Shown: one piece after another, positions 1-8,515 of the stretch
How the letters are laid out: each line of letters opens with the position of its first letter
Numbering within the stretch: the stretch's first letter is position 1
Source: Candidatus Thiodiazotropha endoloripes
Lineage (GTDB): Bacteria; Pseudomonadota; Gammaproteobacteria; Chromatiales; Chromatiaceae
Length of the DNA: 64,000 nt
Reading direction: 5' to 3'
NCBI RefSeq assembly: GCF_001708965.1
Contig: NZ_LVJW01000003.1
Location: 1,488,001 to 1,552,000 of the forward strand
Made by a program: the position numbers and the translations under genes
Notes under the pieces: generated by a model
Told to the model about the DNA's origin: nothing
Databases searched by the model: none
The model's input: only the letters and a program-made list of their open reading frames with translations

Positions 1-169
1 TTGACACTGTTGCGCCAATACCGGCTTTTTCTACATAACTTTCTGATATTACTCTATAGAATCCACTTAGGGGATCTATCTGTATTGAGCGGTGAGCAGC
101 GTCTGGTTACTCATTTGATAGGTTTATCGACTTCAGGTTTCGAATTTTTACAAATGTTATAAAAACATG

Positions 170-1243
170 TCATCCCTGGCTGAGGAGGTTTCGCAAATCG
201 ATTACCGCCGCGTTAGCTCTGGAAATGTAGGAAGCCATCACCAGCGAGTAGTTGGCGAAGATGCCAAATCCCTTACCATTCAATACCACAGGACTGCTGA
301 TCGGTGCCTGGGTGGCTTCCAGTTCACGGATGATCTGTCGCAGACTGACCAGAGCATTCTTTTTGCGCAGGATTTCATAGAAATCGATCTCCACTGCCTG
401 CAGGAAGTGAATCAGTGCCCAGGTCGAGCCTCTGGCTTCATAGAAAACGTCATCGATCTCCAGCCAGGGAGTCTGTACCCTCATCTGCTGATTAGTGGCT
501 GTGGACTGGGAGGCCGAAGGGTCACCTGCCAGATCGGTATTGATCCGCTGTTGCCCGACACTGGCGCTCAAACGCTGAGAAAGACTGCCCAGCCTCTTTT
601 CCACCACCGCCAGCCAATCCCGCAGATTATCGGCCCTGGCATAAAATTGGGTGTTTTGATTGCCATCCGCAGAGAGCCCTTTCAGATAACGCTCCAGTGC
701 TACAATACCCTGTCTGTATTCACCCTCGGTGGATGGGAAAATCCAGGAGTCATTGCTGTAGTTGAACTGGGGCTCAGTGATGGCGAGATCCTTGTTTTCC
801 AGGGATTGGGATTGGGAGCGGCTCATATCGTTTCTCAGCGAACGAGCCAGATCCCTGACCTGGGTGAGCACGCCGAACTCCCAATTCGGCATGTTGTCGA
901 GAAACACACTGGGAGGCGTGATGTCGTTACTCAGATAGCCACCCGGTTTTTCTAACAGGGTTTTGATTGCCGTCAGCAGGGTCATGGTGGTGTAGGAGCC
1001 TGTTACCGGTTTCAGCTCCAGTTCCGCCAGTCGATCGTTACTGTGGCTGCGCACATCGAACGGTGGCGGCATGATGCTCCAGTAGACTCCGAGCAGAAAC
1101 AGGATGACGATCAGTGTGATGGTGGCCAGGCCACTCGCCCAGAGCTTACCTTTCTCCCGCAGAGTACGGGGATGGTAGAGGGATAGGATGCGATTGAACA
1201 TTGCCGCTGTTTGGCGGGCAATCCTGGCGAATATGTCCTTCAC
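170..1243 (-). CDS. DUF2333 family membrane-anchored protein
   Basis: Protein of about 357 residues with one N-terminal membrane segment (roughly residues 35-57, reading WASGLATITLIVILFLLGV) followed by a long soluble region, which matches the DUF2333 family of inner-membrane proteins of unknown function. The start is a choice. An ATG lies at 1261, but GTG at 1243 (VKDIFARIARQ) is preceded by an excellent AAGGAAGG six bases upstream that overlaps the ATG codon, so I prefer GTG. It lies downstream of ctaB in the same orientation with a gap of about 150 bases, so it may be a separate unit. No catalytic motif was seen. Confidence is high for the family and moderate for the start. Confidence 0.8.
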   Translation of the reverse strand: MKDIFARIARQTAAMFNRILSLYHPRTLREKGKLWASGLATITLIVILFLLGVYWSIMPPPFDVRSHSNDRLAELELKPVTGSYTTMTLLTAIKTLLEKPGGYLSNDITPPSVFLDNMPNWEFGVLTQVRDLARSLRNDMSRSQSQSLENKDLAITEPQFNYSNDSWIFPSTEGEYRQGIVALERYLKGLSADGNQNTQFYARADNLRDWLAVVEKRLGSLSQRLSASVGQQRINTDLAGDPSASQSTATNQQMRVQTPWLEIDDVFYEARGSTWALIHFLQAVEIDFYEILRKKNALVSLRQIIRELEATQAPISSPVVLNGKGFGIFANYSLVMASYISRANAAVIDLRNLLSQG

Positions 1244-1397
1244 GGATGACCTTCCTTTCATTGAGATTGAAATATTCCCTGGCTCAGATTGCCAGCCGCG
1301 AATTTCACAACCCGCAAAGAATTATCTCACGATTCTCTTGGAGACATACCCTATATGGTGTCGAGAGCTTGAGAATTCAAGCTCATTTTACAATTGT

Positions 1398-2300
1398 TCA
1401 GATCAGCATGATGTAGTGATCTGCCAGTAACAGTGTGAAGAGCAGGCTCAAATAGAGGATTGAGTAGCCAAAGGTTTTCATCGCATGGGTACGACCCGGG
1501 CTATGCAGCAGTTTGACTGCGTGATAGACAAAACCGATACCAAGTGCGATGGCACCGCTCAAATAGAGATAGCCACTCATATGCACCACGAAGGGCAGCA
1601 GCGTAACGGCCAGCAACATGATGCTGTAGATCAGAATCTGCTGCTTGGTAAAGTCGACACCATGGGTTACCGGCAACATCGGAATGTCCGCCTTGGCATA
1701 GTCATCGCGCCGGTGGATCGCCAGCGGCCAGAAGTGGGGTGGGGTCCATACAAAGATGATCAACATCAGCAGAAAGGCCTCGATGGTCACCTCGCCGGTA
1801 ATCGCAGCCCAACCGAGCAGTGGAGGCGCAGCACCGGCCAAGCCCCCCCAGACGATATTTTGCGGAGTGGTGCGTTTCAGAAAACGGGTATAGATCAGTG
1901 CATAACCGATCAGCGCCAGGAATGTCAGCAGTGCAGTCAGCGGATTTACCAGGAAATAGAGCATGGAGATCGAAACCATACCCAGTAACAGGGCAAAACT
2001 GCCCGCATGCTGACTGTCCATGTGGCCGCTGGGGATTGGTCGACGCTGGGTGCGGTCCATCATTTTATCAATTCGCTGATCGACAATATGGTTGACCACC
2101 GCCCCACAGGCCGCTGCCAAAGAGATGCCGAGCAGCCCGAACAACATCGGTTGCCAGGGGACTATGCCCTGTTTTGACAGCAGCATGCCGACCAGTGCAG
2201 TAAAGGCGATCAACAACACCACCTTGGGTTTGGTCAGTTCATAGTAGTGCTGCCAGGCAAAACCAACGGATTGGCGGGCGGTAAGATCACTGGTGGCCAT
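1398..2300 (-). CDS. ctaB: protoheme IX farnesyltransferase (heme O synthase)
   Basis: Polytopic inner-membrane prenyltransferase that adds a farnesyl group to heme b to give heme o, the first step toward heme a for the oxidase encoded upstream. About 300 residues. It carries the UbiA-family motif region NHIVDQRIDKMMDRTQRRP (near residue 70-90) with the Asp-rich DxxxDxxxxRT pattern, and a second conserved region around RRDDYAKADIPMLPV. A longer frame runs to 2390, but the ATG at 2300 has a near-perfect AAGGAGG seven bases upstream. The start overlaps the 3' end of the Sco-like gene by 14 bases, indicating translational coupling within the oxidase assembly genes. Confidence 0.95.
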   Translation of the reverse strand: MATSDLTARQSVGFAWQHYYELTKPKVVLLIAFTALVGMLLSKQGIVPWQPMLFGLLGISLAAACGAVVNHIVDQRIDKMMDRTQRRPIPSGHMDSQHAGSFALLLGMVSISMLYFLVNPLTALLTFLALIGYALIYTRFLKRTTPQNIVWGGLAGAAPPLLGWAAITGEVTIEAFLLMLIIFVWTPPHFWPLAIHRRDDYAKADIPMLPVTHGVDFTKQQILIYSIMLLAVTLLPFVVHMSGYLYLSGAIALGIGFVYHAVKLLHSPGRTHAMKTFGYSILYLSLLFTLLLADHYIMLI

Positions 2301-2931
2301 ATTGACCTCCTTGGGACCAGGTTTGTGAGGCCTTGAGTAGGCGTTCCAGATCTTTGAGAATCTGTTTGGAAGTGACCTGTGGGGTGTCATAACGCATCAT
2401 CAAATCACCTCTGGGATCGATTACAAAGATCGGTACGCTATCTTCAAATTCGGCGAGTGGAAAGAGTGTTCTGACGGCGCTCTGCTGGCCATCTTCTGGG
2501 ATCAGCAGATGGGTGCCATCAAGACCGTCGAGGGAGGGGGTCTGCAGAGTTCCATCGCTCCCCGGCAGAATGATCAGCCCACGGGCAATGCGCTGTCTGT
2601 TGGCCGCTGTGGCTTTTCGTATCTGGCGAACTTTGATCAGGGTTTCCAGGCAGGCTGCATCACAACTCCGTTCGCTGATTACCAGCAGTGTCCACATGCC
2701 TTCAAGGGTCAGCCAGTCAAAACTCGATTGATCGATTGTCTTGAGATCGATTGATGCCACCGCTCTGGGCGGATCGATCAACACCCCATGATGTGTCCTG
2801 CCTGAGGGAAGCCATTGTGGATTCAGAAAAAACAGCCAGGCGGCTATCAGTGGTAGCGCAGTAATCGCAACCAGGATCCATAACGAGGTCAAATTGCGAG
2901 AAGCAGGAGGTTGTTGGGCCAGACTGTTCAT
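2287..2931 (-). CDS. Sco-like membrane-anchored thioredoxin-fold protein of the oxidase locus
   Basis: About 214 residues with one N-terminal membrane anchor (LWILVAITALPLIAAWLFFL) and a periplasmic domain. A CxxxC pair (SCDAAC, near residues 87-91) sits where SCO1/SenC copper chaperones keep their copper-binding cysteines, after a WTLLVIS strand. The C-terminal histidine used by true Sco proteins for copper is not evident, so this is a divergent relative that may act as a thiol reductase or in CuA-site assembly. The ATG overlaps the SURF1 stop in an ATGA arrangement, and the gene overlaps ctaB at its other end. The locus supports a role in cytochrome oxidase maturation; the precise role is inferred. 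Confidence 0.75.
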   Translation of the reverse strand: MNSLAQQPPASRNLTSLWILVAITALPLIAAWLFFLNPQWLPSGRTHHGVLIDPPRAVASIDLKTIDQSSFDWLTLEGMWTLLVISERSCDAACLETLIKVRQIRKATAANRQRIARGLIILPGSDGTLQTPSLDGLDGTHLLIPEDGQQSAVRTLFPLAEFEDSVPIFVIDPRGDLMMRYDTPQVTSKQILKDLERLLKASQTWSQGGQYGHQ

Positions 2932-3659
2932 GGGATTTCGTTTGCCACCTTTTGATAGGAGAGACGCAGCCAGACAAGTAGAGCGATGATAGCGAAAGCA
3001 AACCACTGGATGGCATAGCCGATATGCATCAGATCACTGACTTTCGGTGTTGGCCATTGGCGGATGAAATCCTGATCATCTTCAGATGTCTGCAGTACCA
3101 GAATGGGTAATACCTCCAAACCTGACCATTGGTGATAACGCTCCAGAGTCAGATAGGGCCAGTGTGGCTGTAACTGAGCAGCGTCGTCGGTTGGCGTAAG
3201 CTCTATCGCAGGAGCTTGGGGAATGGTGATCTCTCCAGCTATGGTCAGCTGGCCACTGTGGTTGGACAGTGATTCGTTGTCTGTGGAAGGTGTCACTGCA
3301 GTCCAACCACGATTTACCAGGACCAGTTCGCCGCTGGCTGAGAGTTGCAGTGGTGTCACCACATGAAATCCGGTTTTACCCAAGTGTTTGCGATTGGCAA
3401 TTAAGATGGTTCTCTCGGTCAGGAATTCACCTTGCAGATTTACCTGTCTGTATAGAAGTTGATCTGTTTCAGGTCGTGAAGAATCGGTCAGCGAAATCGG
3501 GGGCATCTTACGGCGCATCTCCAAGGCAGTGGCCTGGGTGCGTTTCTGCTCGGCACGATCGAGTTGCCAGAATCCAAGACTGCATAACAGGGGGGTTACA
3601 ATTACCATAACAACTGTAGGGATTGTTTGAGCGCGAAATTGCCGGGTACTACGTGTCAT
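2928..3659 (-). CDS. SURF1 family cytochrome oxidase assembly protein
   Basis: SURF1-like protein of about 243 residues. It has two membrane segments, one at the N-terminus (TIPTVVMVIVTPLLCSLGFWQLDRA) and one at the C-terminus (IGYAIQWFAFAIIALLVWL), flanking a periplasmic domain, which is the family layout. The conserved GFWQLDRAEQK and LVNRGW segments are visible. SURF1 helps insert heme a into subunit I. The frame can extend to a TTG at 3689, but the ATG at 3659 gives the usual N-terminus; neither has a good ribosome binding site. It is divergent from the DUF2909 gene at 3741 and overlaps the Sco-like gene by four bases. Confidence 0.9.
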   Translation of the reverse strand: MTRSTRQFRAQTIPTVVMVIVTPLLCSLGFWQLDRAEQKRTQATALEMRRKMPPISLTDSSRPETDQLLYRQVNLQGEFLTERTILIANRKHLGKTGFHVVTPLQLSASGELVLVNRGWTAVTPSTDNESLSNHSGQLTIAGEITIPQAPAIELTPTDDAAQLQPHWPYLTLERYHQWSGLEVLPILVLQTSEDDQDFIRQWPTPKVSDLMHIGYAIQWFAFAIIALLVWLRLSYQKVANEIP

Positions 3660-3740
3660 AACAACTATATTAAAATCATCCTTAATCAAAACAGTACTGA
3701 AGATCGGTATTTCATCGGTACCTCAGAAGAGGGCATAAAC

Positions 3741-3962
3741 GTGGACATTATCTTTAAATTACCTGTACTTCTGGTTCTGTTGTTCATTCTCATCTCCCTT
3801 TTTCAGGGAATGTACTACATGGCGAAGGATGACGGTAAGAACAGTAGCACCCGTGTGGTACGCGCCTTGACCATCCGGGTGACACTCTCACTACTGTTGT
3901 TCGCCATTCTCATGGCCGGTTACTTTTTCGGGCTGCTCACACCGCATGGTCTAACACCTTGA
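3741..3962 (+). CDS. DUF2909 family twin-transmembrane small protein
   Basis: A 73-residue protein with two membrane helices (PVLLVLLFILISLFQGMYYM and TIRVTLSLLLFAILMAGYFFG) joined by a short polar loop containing KDDGKNSSTRVVRALTIR. This is the pattern of the twin transmembrane DUF2909 proteins found beside cox genes in gamma- and betaproteobacteria. GTG at 3741 is preceded by AGAAGAGGG at good spacing and begins right before the first helix; the open frame runs further upstream but that part has no family character. It is the only plus-strand gene in the oxidase locus and is divergent from SURF1. Function is unknown; assembly or stability of the oxidase is inferred from context. Confidence 0.8.
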   Translation: MDIIFKLPVLLVLLFILISLFQGMYYMAKDDGKNSSTRVVRALTIRVTLSLLLFAILMAGYFFGLLTPHGLTP

Positions 3963-3990
3963 TTCTATTTGATATGGGTGGTGAAGAGGC

Positions 3991-4863
3991 TTACAGCCAA
4001 TAGACAAATACAAACAGGCCAAGCCATACCACATCCACAAAGTGCCAGTACCAGGCAACGGCCTCGAAGGCGAAGTGGTTATGCGCGCTGAAATGGCTTT
4101 TCATACTTCGGCCCAGGATGGCCATCAGCATCACCGCCCCCATGGTCACATGGAATCCATGGAATCCGGTTAGCATATAAAAGGTTGAGCCGTAGGCTCC
4201 GGTTTCCAGTGTCAGGTTGAGCTCCTGATAGGCGTGGCCATATTCATAGGCCTGAAGGATCACGAAAAAGACCCCCAGGGCGATGGTTGCGATCAGTCCG
4301 TTAACCAGCTGCTTTTGGTTGTCCAGCTTTAAACCCCAGTGGGCCCAGGTGATGGTCGCACCACTGGTCAGCAGTATCAGTGTATTGATTGCAGGAATAC
4401 CCCAGGCACCCATCGGTTTGAAATCACCACCCAGTTCTCCCGGCCCATGGGATGGCCAGGCATTCTCAAAACCGTGATAGAGAATTTCGTTGGTTACACC
4501 AAGATAGCCATCGCCACCCAGCCAGGGTAAAGCGATATTCCGAATGTAGTATAGGGCGCCAAAAAAGCTTAGAAAGAAGAATACTTCCGAGGCAATAAAC
4601 CAAAACATGCCCATGCGGAAAGAGGTATCGACCTGACGATTGTAACAATCGCTTAAATTCTCCTTGATCACATCCCGGAACCAGCCATACAGCAGGTAGA
4701 AGAACATCAACAGGCCGGCTACCACCAGAAAATTGCCTATCGAGACCCCGTTCATTGCCAGAGCGCCGCCAAACAGGGTGATTAACAGTGAAAACATGCC
4801 GATGATTGGCCAGGGACTTGGATCGGGTATGAAGTAGTCCCCACTATGCTCCTTTGCTGACAT
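3991..4863 (-). CDS. coxC: cytochrome c oxidase subunit III
   Basis: Subunit III of a heme-copper oxidase, 290 residues with seven predicted membrane helices. Family signatures include the WFIASEVFFFLSFFGALYY segment, GATITWAHWGLK, TGFHGFHVTMGA and the C-terminal WYWHFVDVVWLGLFVFVYW. Subunit III stabilises the catalytic core and does not itself carry redox centres. The ATG is preceded by GGGGAGAG seven bases upstream. It is the last gene of the minus-strand run coxB-coxA-small protein-ctaG-coxC and ends convergently with the DUF2909 gene about 28 bases away. Confidence 0.96.
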   Translation of the reverse strand: MSAKEHSGDYFIPDPSPWPIIGMFSLLITLFGGALAMNGVSIGNFLVVAGLLMFFYLLYGWFRDVIKENLSDCYNRQVDTSFRMGMFWFIASEVFFFLSFFGALYYIRNIALPWLGGDGYLGVTNEILYHGFENAWPSHGPGELGGDFKPMGAWGIPAINTLILLTSGATITWAHWGLKLDNQKQLVNGLIATIALGVFFVILQAYEYGHAYQELNLTLETGAYGSTFYMLTGFHGFHVTMGAVMLMAILGRSMKSHFSAHNHFAFEAVAWYWHFVDVVWLGLFVFVYWL

Positions 4864-4910
4864 TATAATTCTCTCCCCGATATGAGTTTTGTTTGGTTGA
4901 TTGTCATCGG

Positions 4911-5537
4911 TTATCTGTTGGGTAAAGTGCTTCCAGTTGTAGACTGCTTGGCGATTTGCGGTAGCAGTTTCGACAGATCAGTTTTGCTTTTGGAGGCCTT
5001 CAAGCGCATAAAGCTGTAGGACAGGGTAAGCGATTGGATGTCCGCCGGCAGGTCAGGGGATACCATAAATCTTAGTGGCATGTCGGTCTGCTGATTGCCG
5101 GCCAGAGTCTGCTTGTTGAAACAGAAGCACTCCAGTTTGCTGAAATAGGGGGTGGCCTGCCAGGGAGCAACACTGGGAATTGCCTGTCCGGTCGCAGCAT
5201 CGCCACTGCGGTTGCGGGCGACAAAATTGACTTCATAGGTTTTACCCGGATGTACCCGCATAGTGCGGGTTGCCGCCTGGAAATCCCAGGGCAGATTCGG
5301 GTTCACCGTGGCGTCGAATTTCACGGTTACCCACCTGTCGCTTTCAACCTGTTTGACCACCGTAAGATCTGCAGGATTGATTTTTCGCTGAGACAGGGAT
5401 TGTGTGCCTGTGACTTCACAAAATAGGTCATACAGCGGTACCAGAGCGAAACCAAAACCGAACATACCCACCACCAGTCCACTCAGCAGCAGGGTGGTAC
5501 GACGGTTCTTGTTTTCTCCGGAACGCGCTTTGTTCAT
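4911..5537 (-). CDS. ctaG: cytochrome c oxidase copper-delivery protein CtaG (Cox11 family)
   Basis: About 208 residues with a single N-terminal membrane helix (TLLLSGLVVGMFGFGFALVPLYDLFC) and a periplasmic beta-rich domain. The copper-binding CFCF pair is present near residue 135 (KLECFCFNKQTL). CtaG/Cox11 inserts CuB into subunit I. The start at 5537 (MNKARSGENKNR) overlaps the stop of the 50-residue gene upstream in an ATGA arrangement, which decides it over the longer open frame that begins at 5579 and has no family support. Confidence 0.94.
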   Translation of the reverse strand: MNKARSGENKNRRTTLLLSGLVVGMFGFGFALVPLYDLFCEVTGTQSLSQRKINPADLTVVKQVESDRWVTVKFDATVNPNLPWDFQAATRTMRVHPGKTYEVNFVARNRSGDAATGQAIPSVAPWQATPYFSKLECFCFNKQTLAGNQQTDMPLRFMVSPDLPADIQSLTLSYSFMRLKASKSKTDLSKLLPQIAKQSTTGSTLPNR

Positions 5538-5686
5538 GGCATTGCCTGGGTGCCTACGATGCGGAACAGGCCAGTCCAAAATGGAAAGGAGGTAACCAGG
5601 AAAAAAATCGCCATGCCACCCAGCACCCAGGCCAGGCGGACATTTTTATTTCTCAACTCCGGTGTTTGATATCTCGGTATTCTCAT
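5534..5686 (-). CDS. 50-residue single-pass membrane protein of the oxidase operon
   Basis: A short gene between coxA and ctaG. It starts at ATG 5686 with GGGAG seven bases upstream and ends in TGA at 5534-5536, sharing ATGA with the ctaG start. The product has a basic N-terminus (MRIPRYQTPELRNKNVRLAW), then one hydrophobic helix (VLGGMAIFFLVTSFPFW) and a short tail. Very short, poorly annotated single-helix proteins are commonly encoded at this position in proteobacterial cox operons. The ribosome binding site, tight packing and translational coupling argue that it is expressed. Its role in oxidase assembly or stability is inferred from position only. Confidence 0.8.
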   Translation of the reverse strand: MRIPRYQTPELRNKNVRLAWVLGGMAIFFLVTSFPFWTGLFRIVGTQAMP

Positions 5687-5703
5687 TACCACTCCCAGTG
5701 TTT

Positions 5704-7299
5704 CTATTTAATTTGTGGAGCTACGGTCCAGGTATGAAATGCCGGTGGTGAATCCAACTCCCATTCCAGGCCTTTGGCGCCTTCCCAGGCCCGGCTCTCT
5801 GCTTTCTTTCCACCACGAATGGTTTTAATGACGATATAGAGCAACAACAGGTGGCTAAGACCGAAAATGATCGCACCGATACTGGAGATGACATTGAACT
5901 CGGTAAACATCATGTTGTAGTCGACGATTCTTCGCGGCATGCCAGCCAGGCCAAGAAAGTGCTGCGGGAAGAAGGTGATGTTGAAACCGATCACATTGGT
6001 CCAGAAAAAGATCTTGGCCAGGGTCTCGTCATACATATGACCTGTCCACTTGGGTAGCCAGTAGAATACACCTGCAAACAGTCCGAACACAGCGCCTGGC
6101 ATCAATACATAGTGGAAATGAGCCACAACGAACATACTGTCGTGATACTGCATGTCGGCAGGAACAACAGCCAGCATGACGCCACTCAATCCTCCGAAAG
6201 TGAACATCAGAACGATTGCTACGGCAAACAGCATGGGTGTTTCGAAGGTCATGGCGCCGCGCCACATGGTGGCGATGAAGTTAAAGATCATCAGACCCAC
6301 CGGGATGGAGATCAGAATGGTGCCGATCATGAAATAGGTAACAGCACCCAATGACATACCGATGGTGTATTGATGATGGGCCCACACCACCATACCGATT
6401 GTGGCTACCGTCAACATCGCACCAACCATCGACTTATAGCCGAATAGGGGCTTGCGGGAGAATGCAGGAATTACATGGGAAAGTACGCCGATTGACGGTA
6501 ACAGCAGGATGTAGACTTCCGGATGACCAAAGAACCAGAACAGATGTTGAAACAACACCGGGTCTCCACCACCGGCTGCATCAAAAAAGCTGGTGCCGAA
6601 ATGTCGGTCAAACAGCAGCATTGTGACACCGCCGGCAAGAACAGGTACTACCAGAATCAGCAGGAAAGCGGTTACCAGCCAAGTCCAGCAGAACATCGGC
6701 ATGGTCATCAGGGTCATCCCTGGTGCGCGCATATTCAACAGCGTGACAATGATATTGATCGAGGCCAGCACTGAGGATATACCCAACAGATGGATGGCGA
6801 AGATGAGGAAATCCATCGACATGCCAACTTGAACTGAAAGCGGAGGATAGAGCGTCCAGCCGGTATTGATCTGGGTACCGCCACCTGGAAAGAAGGGCAC
6901 TACAAAGGAGAGAATCAACATGGTTGCAGCTGCAGGAAGGATCCAGAAGCTGAGATTGTTCATCCTTGGCAGGGCCATATCCGGTGCACCGATCATCATC
7001 GGGATCATCCAGTTTGCCAATCCTGCCGCAGCCGGCATAACCGCGCCGAATATCATGATCAGGGCATGGTTGGTTACCAGATTGTTGTAGAGATCCGGAT
7101 CAAGCAACTGAATGCCCGGCTGGAACAGTTCCACACGGATCAGCATGGCGCTGGCACCACCGAGAAACAGCATTGTCAGGGCAAACAGAAGATAAAGAGT
7201 CCCGATATCTTTATGGTTGGTGCTGAACAGCCAGCGACGCCAACCTGTGGGCATATCATGATGATGCGCTTCATCGTGGTTTAAGGTGGTTGTGGTCAT
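5704..7299 (-). CDS. coxA: cytochrome c oxidase subunit I
   Basis: Catalytic subunit of an aa3-type oxidase, 531 residues with about twelve membrane helices. Ligand motifs are visible: the first heme a histidine in VTNHALIMIF, WFFGHPEVYILLLP (CuB His, cross-linked Tyr and the A1-type Glu), the WAHHQYT histidine pair, and MFVVAHFHYVLMPG (heme a3 and heme a ligands). It reduces oxygen to water and pumps protons. The ATG at 7299 follows AGAGGAG by nine bases; a TTG two codons earlier also lies in frame. It sits 14 bases after coxB. Confidence 0.97.
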   Translation of the reverse strand: MTTTTLNHDEAHHHDMPTGWRRWLFSTNHKDIGTLYLLFALTMLFLGGASAMLIRVELFQPGIQLLDPDLYNNLVTNHALIMIFGAVMPAAAGLANWMIPMMIGAPDMALPRMNNLSFWILPAAATMLILSFVVPFFPGGGTQINTGWTLYPPLSVQVGMSMDFLIFAIHLLGISSVLASINIIVTLLNMRAPGMTLMTMPMFCWTWLVTAFLLILVVPVLAGGVTMLLFDRHFGTSFFDAAGGGDPVLFQHLFWFFGHPEVYILLLPSIGVLSHVIPAFSRKPLFGYKSMVGAMLTVATIGMVVWAHHQYTIGMSLGAVTYFMIGTILISIPVGLMIFNFIATMWRGAMTFETPMLFAVAIVLMFTFGGLSGVMLAVVPADMQYHDSMFVVAHFHYVLMPGAVFGLFAGVFYWLPKWTGHMYDETLAKIFFWTNVIGFNITFFPQHFLGLAGMPRRIVDYNMMFTEFNVISSIGAIIFGLSHLLLLYIVIKTIRGGKKAESRAWEGAKGLEWELDSPPAFHTWTVAPQIK

Positions 7300-7313
7300 G
7301 TTCAAACTCTCCT

Positions 7314-8468
7314 CTATCTCGCCTGCTTCACATCTGAAGGTTGCACCACATCGCCTGTATTGTTGTCCCAGGCGTTTCGTTCGTAGGTCACGATGGCTGC
7401 AATTTCAAGATCGTTCAGTGAACCCCAAGGCTGCATGGCAGTCCCCTCTTTACCTTTGATCACGATCTCAAGGTGGGCTTCGATTGGGCCGGTTACCATT
7501 GCCGAGCCTTTCAAGCCAGGAAAGGCGGGAGGCAGGCCCATGCCGGTGACCTGATGGCAGGCGGCACATTTCGTGTCGTACAGGGTTTTTCCTTTGGCCA
7601 TCAACTCGTCCAGGCTCCATGTTTTGTCAGCACTGGCCTCTGCCGCCGCAGCGACCTTGATGGCTTTTTGGTCATCGACCCAGGCGGCAAACTGTTGTGG
7701 CGAAACCGACTCAACCACAATGGGCATGCGGGAGTGCCAGGTGCCGCAAAGTTCAGCACATTGACCACGGAATACACCTTCACGGTTGAGCTCAGCCCAG
7801 GTTTCGGTGACATAACCGGGAATGGCATCTTTTTTTACTGCCAGTTCCGGTACCCAGAAGGCGTGCAAAACGTCAGCTGAGGTATGTAGAAAGCGTATTT
7901 TCTGACCAGTCGGTAATACCAGGCGATTGTCGACCTCTCTCAGATAGAGATCCCCCGATTCCTTTTCCGGCACATAGCGGCTTTCCACCTTGATGTCATG
8001 ATCCAGATAGTCGAACTCCCACCACCATTGATGGCCGGTGACTTTGACATCCAGAATATTCTCCGCTTTCGGTACATCCCAGACTTTTTTAAGTACCGCA
8101 TCCGCTTTACCGGCAATGGTGAGATCCACACCCAGCACCATTACTGGTACAACAACCCAGGACCAGTTGCCAAACCAGGAGTTATGGAAATCCTGATCGG
8201 CCTCAAATCCCCGGCTTTTTCGATGATAGTAGAGGGAGTAGAAGACGAATCCGAAAACAATCAGCAACAACACAGTTGTGATCTGCATCGTCAACATATG
8301 GATGTCATAGATCTCCTGGGCAACATCAGCAGCCGGAGGAGGGAAATTGATACCATATTCCGCTCTACATTTATCGGCAAAAAACATTCCGGCAACTGCT
8401 ATACCGGTTAATGATGTCGCTTTAAGCTTGTAAGATTGGTTATTGATCAGCTGCTGAGTTACCGACAT
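7314..8468 (-). CDS. coxB: cytochrome c oxidase subunit II with fused cytochrome c domain (caa3 type)
   Basis: About 384 residues. It has two N-terminal membrane segments, then the cupredoxin domain with GHQWWWEF and the CuA ligands (CAELCGTWHSRM, near residues 236-248), and a C-terminal class I cytochrome c with CAACH near residues 298-302 and a Met ligand in AMQPWG. The fused heme makes this a caa3-type subunit that passes electrons from cytochrome c to CuA. ATG 8468 (MSVTQQL) has AGGA about ten bases upstream. An in-frame ATG at 8510, only five bases after the DUF2244 stop, cannot be excluded. First catalytic gene of the operon. Confidence 0.95.
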   Translation of the reverse strand: MSVTQQLINNQSYKLKATSLTGIAVAGMFFADKCRAEYGINFPPPAADVAQEIYDIHMLTMQITTVLLLIVFGFVFYSLYYHRKSRGFEADQDFHNSWFGNWSWVVVPVMVLGVDLTIAGKADAVLKKVWDVPKAENILDVKVTGHQWWWEFDYLDHDIKVESRYVPEKESGDLYLREVDNRLVLPTGQKIRFLHTSADVLHAFWVPELAVKKDAIPGYVTETWAELNREGVFRGQCAELCGTWHSRMPIVVESVSPQQFAAWVDDQKAIKVAAAAEASADKTWSLDELMAKGKTLYDTKCAACHQVTGMGLPPAFPGLKGSAMVTGPIEAHLEIVIKGKEGTAMQPWGSLNDLEIAAIVTYERNAWDNNTGDVVQPSDVKQAR

Positions 8469-8515
8469 GGGATGATTATCCTGTCGTTTAAAATTGTTAT
8501 TGAACTTCATACGGC

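Noticed and set aside
1-169. Partial gene at the left edge
   Set aside because: No reading frame with family character enters from the left edge; the first 169 bases look intergenic.
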